A stretch of DNA of 31,107 bases from UBA5868 sp964482025 (GTDB lineage Bacteria > Pseudomonadota > Gammaproteobacteria > Pseudomonadales > Cellvibrionaceae). The notes beneath the pieces were generated by a model. The model was not told the origin of the DNA. It ran no database searches and saw nothing but the letters and a program-made list of their open reading frames with translations. Below, piece after piece: positions 1-7,835 of this stretch (the stretch's first letter is position 1; every line of letters begins with the position of its first letter). The DNA lies in NCBI GenBank assembly GCA_964482025.1, contig CAYZVN010000036.1:1-31107 (forward strand), read 5' to 3'. The position numbers and the translations under genes are program-made.

Positions 1-22
1 ACCCCTATAGCCATACGCTCCC

Positions 23-51
23 TTGACCGCTATTAATGCTACCCCTATAGT
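23..51 (+). promoter_or_regulatory. sigma70-type promoter for the zapB-like/zapA operon
   Basis: TTGACC at 23-28 and TATAGT at 46-51 are separated by exactly 17 bp, close to the sigma70 consensus. Transcription would start near 58, followed by a GC-rich stretch (ACGCGCC). A start at 58 leaves almost no leader for an ATG at 60, which favours the ATG at 84 for the first gene. The 10-mer ACCCCTATAG occurs twice, at 1-10 and 41-50. Confidence 0.6.
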
Positions 52-83
52 TACGCGCCATGGTTGCGCGACGGGCGAATACT

Positions 84-296
84 ATGTCGGAACGATTGAT
101 CGCTGAGGTAGAAGCCAAACTGGAGCAATTGATACAGCGCTGCCAGCAACTGGACGCGGAAAATCGCAATCTGCGCCGACAGGAGCACGAGTGGACCAAT
201 GAGCGCGCCCGCCTTATGGAAAAAAATGAACTCGCTCGCACCCGTATCGAAGCCCTCATCACCCGCCTAAAACAATTCGAGAATCCCTCTGAATGA
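84..296 (+). CDS. ZapB-like coiled-coil protein (TIGR02449 type)
   Basis: A 70-residue, highly charged helical protein with heptad-like spacing of Leu, Ile and Val over almost its whole length, so it should be a coiled coil. The pattern (EVEAKLEQLIQRC, then DAENRNLRR, EKNELARTRIEALITRLK) matches the small TIGR02449 proteins encoded beside zapA in pseudomonads and relatives, which are assumed to act like ZapB at the division septum. Its stop overlaps the zapA start in an ATGA, so the two are translationally coupled. An in-frame ATG at 60 would give 78 residues, but it lies almost on the predicted transcription start, so 84 is preferred. A direct division role is inferred from position and fold. 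Confidence 0.75.
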   Translation: MSERLIAEVEAKLEQLIQRCQQLDAENRNLRRQEHEWTNERARLMEKNELARTRIEALITRLKQFENPSE

Positions 297-589
297 GTCA
301 CGACAGCAAACGTGTCACGGTGCGCATCCTGGACAAGGAATACCAAGTCGCCTGCCGGGCCAACGAAAAGGAAGCGCTGCTTGCCGCGGCTCAGGAACTC
401 GACCAGCGCATGCGCCAAGTACGCAATGCCGGACCCAATGTATTGGGCGCTGATCGAATTGCGGTAATGGTGGCGCTTAACCTGTGTCACGAATTACAAC
501 AGGAACGCCAGAAGACGACTCAGGGCAATATTCCCGAGGAAGCACTTGAGCGCCTCGCAGCAAAACTCGACCAAGCTCTAAGCCCATAA
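293..589 (+). CDS. zapA: cell division protein ZapA
   Basis: A 98-residue ZapA, the small dimeric protein that binds and crosslinks FtsZ filaments at the Z-ring. The N-terminal segment (KRVTVRILDKEYQVAC) is the family's beta-hairpin head; it is followed by the helix containing AAQELDQRMRQVR and by the conserved DRIAVMVALNLCHEL helix that forms the coiled-coil dimer and tetramer. Length is normal for the family. The ATG at 293 overlaps the upstream stop by four bases. 6S RNA and fau follow, the same order as in Escherichia coli, which supports the assignment. Confidence 0.93.
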   Translation: MSHDSKRVTVRILDKEYQVACRANEKEALLAAAQELDQRMRQVRNAGPNVLGADRIAVMVALNLCHELQQERQKTTQGNIPEEALERLAAKLDQALSP

Positions 590-661
590 ACCAGCACTTG
601 TCCACCTTTTAAGCAAAAATATAGGGCTTTTATCGGCCGCTGGCTTTGTTATACTGGGGCC

Positions 662-834
662 ACGCCTTGGGTGTTCGCCAGTTGACGAATCCCTGAGCCG
701 ATACTGTGAAAACAGGAGGCTTCTCGCTTGTGTTGTGTGCATGTCCGCTTGTCGGAAAGCCTAATATGCAGCAGATCCCTCCCCCTTGAGCCGTCGGGTT
801 CAAGGTATAGTCAACAGCGGCACCCCAGGCTCCT
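662..834 (+). ncRNA. ssrS: 6S RNA
   Basis: 6S RNA binds the sigma70 holoenzyme by mimicking an open promoter. Conserved blocks shared with E. coli ssrS appear in order: TGTTCGC near the 5' end, CCCTGAGCCGATA, a central GCATG, GAAAGCCT, CCTTGA...GGGTTCAAGG, and AGCGGCA near the 3' end. The ends pair as a closing stem (GCCTTGGGTG near 664 with CACCCCAGGC at 821-830). An extended -10 (TG at 647-648, TATACT at 650-655) fits a start near 662. Position between zapA and fau is the classical one. Exact ends are estimated to within several bases. Confidence 0.92.
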
Positions 835-852
835 TATTTATCTCTTCTGATC

Positions 853-1422
853 GTGACCCTTCCCGATAAACTTTTTCTCCGTCGACATATTCGCCAGCAC
901 CGGCGTAGACTTTCGCGCGCCCGCCAGGCGCACGCAGCACAGCGCCTATGCCTGCGCATAATGCGCACTCATTGGTGGCGGACAGCAGCTCGCATTGGGT
1001 TTTATTGGCCGGCGGATGGTGAAATCAGCCTGTTGCCCCTGCTACGTCGCGCATTGGCGCAGGGTAAGCAATGCTATTTACCAGTGGTTGAGCACCAACT
1101 GTTGGTGTTTCATGAATATAAGCGCGGCGGCAAACTTCGGCGCAATCGCTACAACATACCCGAGCCCAAGGGGACAGCAACCTGCGCAATACAACAGCTG
1201 GATATTATTTTGCTGCCACTGGTGGCATTTGATGCACAGGGCAACCGACTCGGCATGGGCGCGGGTTTTTACGATCGGGCACTCGCCTCATGCAGCGCCC
1301 AGAAACCACTGCGTATCGGCGTTGCCCACGATTTTCAAAAAATGGAAGATTTGCCGACCGACCCGTGGGATGTGCCGCTTCACTGCGTCATCACCGACGC
1401 TCGCATTTATCGCACCCGCTAA
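853..1422 (+). CDS. fau: 5-formyltetrahydrofolate cyclo-ligase
   Basis: A 189-residue enzyme of the MTHFS/YgfA family, which converts 5-formyltetrahydrofolate to 5,10-methenyltetrahydrofolate using ATP. The N terminus is a basic helix (KLFLRRHIRQHRRRLSRARQ) that contributes to nucleotide binding. The family motifs FYWPADGEIS and LPLVAFDAQGNRLGMGAGFYDR are present, the second being the substrate and Mg-ATP signature. It starts at GTG 853, just after 6S RNA, and is probably co-transcribed with it as in E. coli. Length is normal. Confidence 0.93.
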   Translation: MTLPDKLFLRRHIRQHRRRLSRARQAHAAQRLCLRIMRTHWWRTAARIGFYWPADGEISLLPLLRRALAQGKQCYLPVVEHQLLVFHEYKRGGKLRRNRYNIPEPKGTATCAIQQLDIILLPLVAFDAQGNRLGMGAGFYDRALASCSAQKPLRIGVAHDFQKMEDLPTDPWDVPLHCVITDARIYRTR

Positions 1423-1441
1423 TTTTCGATCTTGCCTAAAT

Positions 1442-1491
1442 ACAAAAATCCGCAATCCATTGCGCCTTTTGCAGCGCTGGAATTGCGGATT
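1442..1491 (-). terminator. intrinsic terminator downstream of the 48-aa gene
   Basis: On the minus strand AATCCGCAAT (1491-1482) pairs perfectly with ATTGCGGATT (1456-1447). CCA/TGG and GCGC/GCGC pairs extend the stem inward, and a run of five T follows. It lies about 50 bases past the stop of the small minus-strand gene and could also stop fau transcription from the other side. Confidence 0.65.
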
Positions 1492-1538
1492 CTTGCGTTG
1501 ATCCTGCTGAGTTGCTTCGGCCTGAATCGAGCGGTGGA

Positions 1539-1685
1539 TCAATGCCGCGCGGCCACAGTTCCTTGCTGAAGCGCGGCCGGAGGGGCAGACACTTCAGGTT
1601 CAAACACGTCCATGATGCCAAAACCACTCACAACCAAGCCAATCACGAAGACGACGGCTGCTAGTGTTAAAACATCAGACTTCAT
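1539..1685 (-). CDS. small single-pass membrane protein, 48 aa, unknown
   Basis: A short open frame read from ATG at 1685. The peptide begins MKSDVLTLAAVVFVIGLVVS; residues about 5-25 form one hydrophobic helix, followed by a short acidic and Pro/Ala-rich tail that ends VAARH. A GAGG ribosome-binding site lies nine bases before the start. A strong intrinsic terminator lies just beyond the stop, and TTGTGC/TATAAA boxes 17 bp apart lie upstream (1778-1783 and 1755-1760). Start signal, membrane-helix composition and dedicated terminator together argue for a real gene. I do not recognise a family, and function is unknown. Confidence 0.55.
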   Translation of the reverse strand: MKSDVLTLAAVVFVIGLVVSGFGIMDVFEPEVSAPPAALQQGTVAARH

Positions 1686-2041
1686 TGGGCATTACCTCAA
1701 TGTTTCGAATTGTTATGTTGAAGCGTAAAACTGGCGGGATGAAGCGAGACATGCTTTATACCCACTAATTTTATGCAGCACAATAACGGGGGGAAACACA
1801 AACGACGTACTATTCAACTTAGTTCTAATTGCTGCAAATGCAAATTGATTCCCATCATATTTGATGAGTCTCACAAAATTAGTGACCACTAACAGCAAAT
1901 AATCTTCTTATTATATTGAAGAACAAGCAAATCGCTCCCTCGCGCGCGCCTGACATCAGCAATAATCAGCATCGCCCACGCCATTGCAAATTAGAATAAT
2001 TCGCTCGAAACATGTTGATTATTGCGCCACTCTCATTTCGA
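1686..2041. other. AT-rich intergenic stretch, no convincing gene
   Basis: This 356-bp stretch is clearly more AT-rich than the surrounding genes. It holds the putative promoter of the 48-aa gene (TATAAA on the minus strand at 1755-1760) and the 3' flank of ilvA. A 61-codon minus-strand frame (1713-1898) has no ribosome-binding site or recognisable composition. No clear ilvA terminator was found. Confidence 0.5.
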
Positions 2042-3559
2042 TTAGGCCAAAAAAAAGCGAAACGCCTCGTTGTTGGTTTCTTCCGTGTAAGGATAATTTA
2101 ATTCCTGTAGCGAGCGTTCAACATCTTTGCGCTCTTCCGGCGGCACTTGCATACCCACGAGAACGCGGCCAAATGCCGAGCCGTGGTTGCGGTAGTGAAA
2201 CATGGTGATATTCCACCTTCCCGCCAGCTTGTCTAAGAACTTGTAAAGCGCACCTGGGCGTTCAGGAAATTCAAAACAATAGACGACTTCATGAGTGAGC
2301 TCGGCGGGCGCATGGCCTCCGACCATATGGCGGATGTGCAGCTTCGCCATCTCATTATCCGTCATGTCGACCACGGTATAGCCTTTGTTTTCCAGCATTT
2401 CGACAAGCTCATAACGCTCGTTTTTCAGCGGGTTTACCTGCAGCCCGACAAAAATATGGGCTTTGCCGTTGCTGGAGTAGCGGTAATTGAATTCGGTAAT
2501 CGAGCGCTTGCCCAGAACACTGCAAAACTTTTTATAGCTACCGGGCTTTTCTGGGATAACCACGGCGAACACCGCCTCGCGGCCCTCACCAATTTCGGTG
2601 CGTTCCGATATGTAGCGCAAACGATCAAAATTGGTGTTGGCACCACTGTGTACCGCCACCAAAGTCTGTCCTTGAATCTCTTCGCTCTCGATGTATTTTT
2701 TTAAGCCGGCCAGAGCGCAAGCGCCTGCCGGCTCTGCGATCGAGCGGGTATCTTCGAAGATGTCTTTGATCGCCGCGCAGATCTCGTCCGAACTGACCGT
2801 GATCACACCATCGATACAGTCCTTGATCACCCGATAGGTTTCTTTGCCGATCTGTGCCACCGCAACGCCGTCGGCGAATATGCCCACTTCATCCAACACC
2901 ACCCGACGCTTGTGATCCATCGCCGCTTTGAGGCAGGCGGCGTCTTCCGGTTCGACGGCAAAAACTTTGGTATGGGGGCGGACAAATTTAATGTAAGCCG
3001 CCATGCCGGCACACAAGCCACCACCGCCAACCGGAATAAACACCGCGTCTATAGGGGCGGAATGTTGGCGCAAGAGCTCCATCGCCACCGTCCCCTGCCC
3101 GGCAATCACATCCGGGTCATCGTAGGGCGGGATATAGATCATGCCCTTTTCTTCGACCAAGTTTTTAGCGTAAGCGGACGCTTCGTCGTAGGTATCGCCC
3201 TGCAGCACGACCTTGGCACCGTGACGGCGCACGCCATCGACTTTGATCGAAGGTGTGGTGCGCGGCATGACGATGATGGCGGTCACCCCCAGGTGTTTGG
3301 CCGACAGAGCCAAGCCTTGCGCATGGTTGCCGGCAGACGCTGCAATGACGCCGCGGGCGCGCTCCTCCACGCTCAACTGCAGAAGCTTGTTATAGGCGCC
3401 GCGCACTTTGAAGGAGAAGACGGGCTGGAGGTCCTCGCGCTTGAGCAGCACGTCATTTTTTGTGCGCGCGCTGAGCAGTGGCGCCAAATCGACAGGTGTT
3501 TCCACCGCGAGATCGTAAATACGCGCATCGAGAATACGCTTGATGTAACTTTGAGGCAT
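2042..3559 (-). CDS. ilvA: threonine deaminase, biosynthetic long form
   Basis: A 505-residue PLP enzyme that converts threonine to 2-oxobutanoate, the first step of isoleucine synthesis. The catalytic domain contains the PLP lysine in SFKVRGAYNK (K51), the SAGNHAQG motif, and the phosphate-binding GGGG loop (about 178-181). The C-terminal third carries two ACT-like regulatory modules (beginning near EAVFAVVIPEKPGSYKKF and EVVYCFEFPERPGALYKF), so feedback control by isoleucine is expected. The start is ATG 3559, giving the typical MPQSYIKRILDARIYD beginning; a TTG at 3598 would add 13 atypical residues. The gene diverges from rpiA across 128 bp, a common gammaproteobacterial arrangement. Confidence 0.95.
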   Translation of the reverse strand: MPQSYIKRILDARIYDLAVETPVDLAPLLSARTKNDVLLKREDLQPVFSFKVRGAYNKLLQLSVEERARGVIAASAGNHAQGLALSAKHLGVTAIIVMPRTTPSIKVDGVRRHGAKVVLQGDTYDEASAYAKNLVEEKGMIYIPPYDDPDVIAGQGTVAMELLRQHSAPIDAVFIPVGGGGLCAGMAAYIKFVRPHTKVFAVEPEDAACLKAAMDHKRRVVLDEVGIFADGVAVAQIGKETYRVIKDCIDGVITVSSDEICAAIKDIFEDTRSIAEPAGACALAGLKKYIESEEIQGQTLVAVHSGANTNFDRLRYISERTEIGEGREAVFAVVIPEKPGSYKKFCSVLGKRSITEFNYRYSSNGKAHIFVGLQVNPLKNERYELVEMLENKGYTVVDMTDNEMAKLHIRHMVGGHAPAELTHEVVYCFEFPERPGALYKFLDKLAGRWNITMFHYRNHGSAFGRVLVGMQVPPEERKDVERSLQELNYPYTEETNNEAFRFFLA

Positions 3560-3687
3560 CGGAGAGACCGGGAATTGGGTTGCAGCGAAGGCGTGCAATG
3601 GTAAAGGATGGACGCGCGGAAGTCATGGCGCATATGCGCGGCAAACCCGTTACAATGCCGGCCTTTTACTCCCGCACACTTAGATTT
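3560..3687. promoter_or_regulatory. divergent ilvA/rpiA promoter region
   Basis: The 128 bp between the two divergent start codons must carry both promoters. Toward rpiA, TACAAT at 3651-3656 followed by the GC-rich GCCGGCC resembles a -10 box and discriminator, but no good -35 box is visible. No clear operator or attenuator peptide for branched-chain amino acid control was seen. Confidence 0.35.
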
Positions 3688-4374
3688 ATGAATCAAAATC
3701 AACTCAAACAAGCCGTCGCACAGGCCGCTTTAGACTGGGTTTTACCCCACCTCGACACCGCTGCCATTCTCGGCATTGGCACGGGCTCTACCGCCAATTG
3801 TTTTATCGATTTGCTGGCGGCTCACAAACACCGCTTTGCCGCTGCGGTGGCAAGTTCGACTCTCTCGGCCGAGCGTCTGCGCCGCCACGGCATCGAAGTG
3901 CGCGATCTGAATGAGGTGGAAGAGATTGGTTTTTATATCGACGGCGCCGACGAGGCAGATCCAGAATTGGCGCTTATCAAAGGCGGCGGTGCCGCTCTGA
4001 CCCAGGAAAAAATCGTCGCAGCGGTGGCGCGCACCTTCGTCTGCATCGCCGATCAAAGCAAACGGGTCTCGGTACTGGGCACGTTTCCCTTGCCGGTGGA
4101 GGTCATTCCCCTGGCGCGCAATTATGTCGCGCGGGAGCTGACCAAGCTGGGTGGTCGTCCGGTGTATCGCGAGGGTGTGGTGACCGACAACGGCTGCCAC
4201 ATTCTGGATGTACACGATCTGCACATCCGCGAACCTGAAGCCATGGAAATGCGCATCAACCAGATCGCCGGGGTGGTGACCAACGGGCTCTTCGCCGCGC
4301 GCCGAGCCGACGTCTTGTTGCTGGGCACCGAACAGGGGGTCCAGGTCATTGAATGCCCGCGCAAGGCTCAGTGA
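3688..4374 (+). CDS. rpiA: ribose-5-phosphate isomerase A
   Basis: A 228-residue RpiA, which interconverts ribose 5-phosphate and ribulose 5-phosphate in the non-oxidative pentose phosphate pathway. The phosphate-binding loop GIGTGSTANCF (29-39), the active-site DGADEAD (85-91) and KGGGAALTQEK (98-108, including the catalytic-base glutamate) are all intact. The ATG at 3688 gives the family's usual N terminus (MNQNQLKQAVAQAALDWV); upstream in-frame ATGs would add a non-conserved extension. It is divergent from ilvA and followed 78 bp later by serA. Confidence 0.95.
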   Translation: MNQNQLKQAVAQAALDWVLPHLDTAAILGIGTGSTANCFIDLLAAHKHRFAAAVASSTLSAERLRRHGIEVRDLNEVEEIGFYIDGADEADPELALIKGGGAALTQEKIVAAVARTFVCIADQSKRVSVLGTFPLPVEVIPLARNYVARELTKLGGRPVYREGVVTDNGCHILDVHDLHIREPEAMEMRINQIAGVVTNGLFAARRADVLLLGTEQGVQVIECPRKAQ

Positions 4375-4387
4375 TCGACCACTTTTA

Positions 4388-4396
4388 TGGTAAAAT
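4388..4396 (+). promoter_or_regulatory. extended -10 box upstream of serA
   Basis: TGGTAAAAT (TG at 4388-4389, TAAAAT at 4391-4396) followed by CGCGACC resembles an extended -10 and GC-rich discriminator, 57 bp before the serA start. The -35 region is not convincing. Confidence 0.4.
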
Positions 4397-4452
4397 CGCG
4401 ACCTCTTTTGTGACGGCGCAGCTGCGCCCTTCTGATTCCGGGCCGACTCCCC

Positions 4453-5685
4453 ATGACCGCGAAAATCTCTCTAGACAAAGACAAAATCAAATTCGTATTG
4501 CTGGAGGGCGTGCACCCGTCCGCAGTAGCCACCCTCAACGCTGCGGGTTACAGCAACATTGATTACCTGAAAACGGCGCTGGCGGAAGATGAGCTTATCG
4601 ACCGCATCAAAGACGCCCACTTTGTCGGCATCCGCTCCCGCTCCCAACTCACCGGCCGCGTATTTGCCAAGGCGCCGAAGCTGATCGCGGTCGGCTGCTT
4701 TTGTATTGGCACTAATCAGGTGAACCTGAAGGCGGCACAGGAACACGGCGTGGTGGTCTTCAACGCGCCTTACTCGAATACCCGCAGTGTGGCGGAGTTG
4801 GTTGTGGCGCAAGCGATTCTGTTGCTGCGCGATATACCGGCTAAAAACGCGGCCTGCCATCGCGGCGAATGGAAGAAGTCCGCCACCGGCTCTTATGAAA
4901 TTCGCGGCAAAACACTGGGGATTGTCGGCTACGGCGCTATAGGCACGCAGGTGAGTGTGTTGGCGGAAAGTCTGGGAATGCGCGTGGTGTTCTATGACGT
5001 GATCAGCAAACTGCCAATGGGCAATGCCAGCCCCTGCACGAGCCTGGAAGACCTTCTCAAACAAGCGGATATTGTCAGTCTCCACGTGCCCGAGTTAGCC
5101 AGCACTAAAGACCTGATCGGCGAACGAGAAATTCGCGCCATGAAAAAAGGCGCGATTTTGATCAACGCATCGCGCGGCACCGTGGTCGACATTGACGCGC
5201 TGGCCCAGGCGCTGGACGATCAGCACTTAGCCGGCGCCGCCATAGACGTCTTTCCAGTGGAGCCCAAAAGCAACGACGAAGAGTTCGTCAGCCCGCTGCG
5301 CCAGTTCGACAACACGATTCTCACTCCTCACATCGGCGGCTCCACTATGGAGGCACAAGAGAACATCGGCATCGAGGTAGCCAACAAATTCATCACATAT
5401 TCTGACAACGGCACCACTATAGGCTCGGTCAATTTTCCCGAAGTCGCCTTGCCGACCCACAAGGGCGTCCACCGACTGCTGCATGTGCACAAAAACGTGC
5501 CCGGCATTTTGGTGGCCATCAACCGCATCTTCTCCGACCACAACATCAACATCGCCGGCCAATATCTACAGACCAAAGAAGATGTGGGCTACGTGGTGAT
5601 TGATCTGGATTCGGGCTACAGCGAGTTGGCGCTGGAGCAATTGAAAGCCATTCCCGGAACCATTCGCTGCCGAGTACTTTTCTGA
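4453..5685 (+). CDS. serA: D-3-phosphoglycerate dehydrogenase
   Basis: A 410-residue enzyme, the same length as E. coli SerA. It oxidises 3-phosphoglycerate with NAD in the first step of serine synthesis. Features in order: substrate domain with GIRSRSQLTG and GCFCIGTNQVNL; the Rossmann motif GIVGYGAIGTQV (about 156-167); the catalytic Arg and Glu region (NASRGTVVDIDAL, DVFPVEPKS); the catalytic His in TPHIGGSTMEAQ; and a C-terminal ACT domain (from about residue 335, HVHKNVPGILVAINRIF) that binds serine for feedback inhibition. Its TGA stop shares one base with the next gene's ATG, so the thioesterase gene is coupled to it. Confidence 0.96.
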   Translation: MTAKISLDKDKIKFVLLEGVHPSAVATLNAAGYSNIDYLKTALAEDELIDRIKDAHFVGIRSRSQLTGRVFAKAPKLIAVGCFCIGTNQVNLKAAQEHGVVVFNAPYSNTRSVAELVVAQAILLLRDIPAKNAACHRGEWKKSATGSYEIRGKTLGIVGYGAIGTQVSVLAESLGMRVVFYDVISKLPMGNASPCTSLEDLLKQADIVSLHVPELASTKDLIGEREIRAMKKGAILINASRGTVVDIDALAQALDDQHLAGAAIDVFPVEPKSNDEEFVSPLRQFDNTILTPHIGGSTMEAQENIGIEVANKFITYSDNGTTIGSVNFPEVALPTHKGVHRLLHVHKNVPGILVAINRIFSDHNINIAGQYLQTKEDVGYVVIDLDSGYSELALEQLKAIPGTIRCRVLF

Positions 5686-6098
5686 TGGATTATGCGTTTC
5701 GTCTCGATTTTAAAGTGCGGGATTACGAGTGCGACCTGCAGGGGATCGTCAATAACAGTGTTTACCAGAACTATCTGGAACACACCCGCCACGAATATCT
5801 GCTCAGTCACAACCTCGATTTCGCGGAGTTGGCGCGCCAGGGAATCAATCTGGTGGTGACTCGGGTAGAGCTGGATTATCGCTGGCCACTGCGCAGCGGT
5901 GACCTCTTTTGGGTAGGCTTGAATATCGCCAGAGCGGGCAAGATCCGCGGCGAGTTCACACAGGACATATACCGCAGCGACGGCCGCCTGATCCTCAACG
6001 GCAAAGTCCAATGGGCCGCCGTCAACGAGCGCGGCCGACCCTTTTTCCCCGAGGCGCTCGCGGCACTTCTACCCCGCTTGAATCCACCCGGCTCCTAA
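5685..6098 (+). CDS. 4HBT-family acyl-CoA thioesterase
   Basis: A 137-residue hot-dog-fold protein of the 4-hydroxybenzoyl-CoA thioesterase/YbgC type. The N-terminal signature RDYECDLQGIVNNSVYQNYLEHTR contains the Asp (D17) that is catalytic in this family and the QGIVNN turn, followed by the central helix and sheet strands (VELDYRWPLRSGDLFWV). It should hydrolyse small acyl-CoA thioesters; the substrate cannot be read from sequence. It begins one base inside the serA stop codon (TGATG), implying translational coupling, though no metabolic link to serine is obvious. Confidence 0.85.
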   Translation: MDYAFRLDFKVRDYECDLQGIVNNSVYQNYLEHTRHEYLLSHNLDFAELARQGINLVVTRVELDYRWPLRSGDLFWVGLNIARAGKIRGEFTQDIYRSDGRLILNGKVQWAAVNERGRPFFPEALAALLPRLNPPGS

Positions 6099-6105
6099 TC
6101 AGCCC

Positions 6106-7110
6106 TCATCGCGGTCCATTGCGCTGCTTGATGAACTGGCCGACGCCAGAGAATACCGCCTTGCGCCAAACATCCGCCTCGTTGACCAGGTGATGCATGG
6201 CGCCTTTAATGTAGTTGACCTGACTGTTGGGAAACTGGCGCTGAATGGCCGGCACATTATGACGCCAGTCCACCACCCGATCTGCAGTTCCTTGAATGAT
6301 CAACAGCGGAGTCGCAATCTTGGGCTGCGCGGCAAAGCCTTCCACCCATTCATTCAAAGCTCCGACCCATTCGATGGATAGCCACTTGGCCTGTAGCGGG
6401 TCGTTGTAGCGCAGAAAATTGTGAAACTCCGCATCGTGAGAGTTGGGAAAGGAGAAATCGCGCCTTATGCGTTTTATCCACCGCCCCACCCAGCGATATG
6501 TCAAACGCCCCCAAGGCCATTGGCGCGGCCGCATGAGCGGCGCGAGAAACACCAGCCGCGTAAACGCTGGAGGTTCGCCGGCCTGCTGATTGCGAAAGCA
6601 AAGCGCCATCAACACTGCCGCACCGGTACTCTGGCCTACGCCATATACCGGTCCTTCCGGCAGCTGCCAGCGAAAAAACTTGTAGGTATCTTCCACCACC
6701 GCCGCGTAGTCAAAAAATGAGCGGATGACGGTGGCATCGCCTTCGCTCAGACCGTGCCCCGGTAGATCTACCGCCACCACGGAAAACCGCTGCGCCAACA
6801 AATACGCCACTAAATCCTGAAATAACCCCACGTGGTCAAACAGGCCATGCACAATGAATACGGTGCCGCGCGCTTGCGGCAACCGCCAGTGATGGGTGGC
6901 GATGCGCAGGTTTTTACCCGCGCAAGGACAGGTGCGATAGCCCCAGAAGTAGTCCACCTCCGAGTCTTTCAACACTTCCAGAAAGCCATAGAACTCAAGA
7001 TATACCTGTGCCGCCTCGGTCAGCGCCGAGCCCGCCGGGTTGCACGGCCGCTCCGCACTAAAATCTGGCAAATGATGTCGCAGTTCAGCACACAGCTGTT
7101 CATTGAACAT
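6106..7110 (-). CDS. alpha/beta hydrolase, monoacylglycerol lipase/lysophospholipase-like
   Basis: A 334-residue serine hydrolase of the hydrolase_4 (serine aminopeptidase S33) group. Visible features: the oxyanion segment FIVHGLFDHVG (about 85-95), DLPGHGLSEG, the nucleophile elbow GQSTG (159-163, Ser161), the acid in IQGTADRVVDW and the catalytic His in AMHHLVNE near the C terminus. No signal peptide is evident, so it is probably cytoplasmic or peripherally membrane-bound. ATG 7110 is preferred over an in-frame start at 7155 because the longer N terminus looks non-coding. It converges on the thioesterase gene with 7 bp between stops. Exact substrate is unknown. Confidence 0.8.
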   Translation of the reverse strand: MFNEQLCAELRHHLPDFSAERPCNPAGSALTEAAQVYLEFYGFLEVLKDSEVDYFWGYRTCPCAGKNLRIATHHWRLPQARGTVFIVHGLFDHVGLFQDLVAYLLAQRFSVVAVDLPGHGLSEGDATVIRSFFDYAAVVEDTYKFFRWQLPEGPVYGVGQSTGAAVLMALCFRNQQAGEPPAFTRLVFLAPLMRPRQWPWGRLTYRWVGRWIKRIRRDFSFPNSHDAEFHNFLRYNDPLQAKWLSIEWVGALNEWVEGFAAQPKIATPLLIIQGTADRVVDWRHNVPAIQRQFPNSQVNYIKGAMHHLVNEADVWRKAVFSGVGQFIKQRNGPR

Positions 7111-7279
7111 AATGGCAACGCTCGAGCAGTGAGGCGATGATGGTCGGGGGTCCACCCTCTAACCACTGAAAAGGGCAGCACCAGACGAGGTTCCCACGAA
7201 TACTGGCGCTACAAAACCCTAAATAGCACAGTTTGCATTAAGACTGTGACGGAACTATGCAGATTTACCGCCAACTCAT

Positions 7280-7738
7280 TTAGAAGTGTATGCCCTGACT
7301 GATCCTGGCACAAAAAAAATGGCGAGTTTCGTCGCGCACCTGTTCGCGCAGATCCCGCAAGCACTCCGCGTAATGCTCCATCCGCTGGATGCGGTTGCTC
7401 GGATTGCGGATATCGATCTGATAGACAAAATCATAGGTGGCTTTGTCATACCAAGGATCAATCACAGCGGCAGTTTTGATGCAATAGTAGTCGAGCTTTT
7501 CCAAATAGCCTTTGGGCGCGGGAAATTTGTGCGTGTAGTAGCGCCACTGCCCCCGTACACCGCGCTGGATCTCCCGCTCACAATCGGCAATGGAGGTGAC
7601 GGAGCGGTCGTAGAAGAACACCACAGTGGTGAGATTGGAATTGAGAATCTGGCGCTTGCTCAGAAGGTATACCCTTCGATTGTCAGCGCTGGCAATTGCC
7701 ACCGACATGAGCCCCGCCAGCACTAACAGCCACTTCAT
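7280..7738 (-). CDS. secreted protein of unknown function, 152 aa
   Basis: The first about 18 residues (MKWLLVLAGLMSVAIASA) form a clear Sec signal peptide, so the mature protein of about 134 residues should be periplasmic or secreted. The mature part is rich in aromatic and charged residues and contains four cysteines, suggesting disulphides. A strong ribosome-binding site (AGGGGG) lies six bases before ATG 7738. It lies 97 bp downstream of another unknown minus-strand gene that follows a cyclic-di-GMP riboswitch, and may be in the same transcript. I do not recognise a family. Confidence 0.7.
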   Translation of the reverse strand: MKWLLVLAGLMSVAIASADNRRVYLLSKRQILNSNLTTVVFFYDRSVTSIADCEREIQRGVRGQWRYYTHKFPAPKGYLEKLDYYCIKTAAVIDPWYDKATYDFVYQIDIRNPSNRIQRMEHYAECLRDLREQVRDETRHFFCARISQGIHF

Positions 7739-7835
7739 AAGGTCCCCCTACCGCACAGTCCCTCTGAGTATAGGTGCGGCTCGCCAAGTGTGCCGTAGAG
7801 CCTGTGGTTATAAAAATTGCCGAAGCTTGCCAAGC

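Noticed and set aside
1713..1898. 61-codon minus-strand frame in AT-rich spacer
   Set aside because: No start signal, no recognisable domain, and it overlaps the likely promoter of the 48-aa gene.
2912..3604. 230-codon plus-strand frame opposite ilvA
   Set aside because: It is antisense to the well-conserved catalytic domain of threonine deaminase and has no recognisable motif.
4471..5085. 204-codon minus-strand frame opposite serA
   Set aside because: Antisense shadow of the conserved NAD-binding region of SerA.
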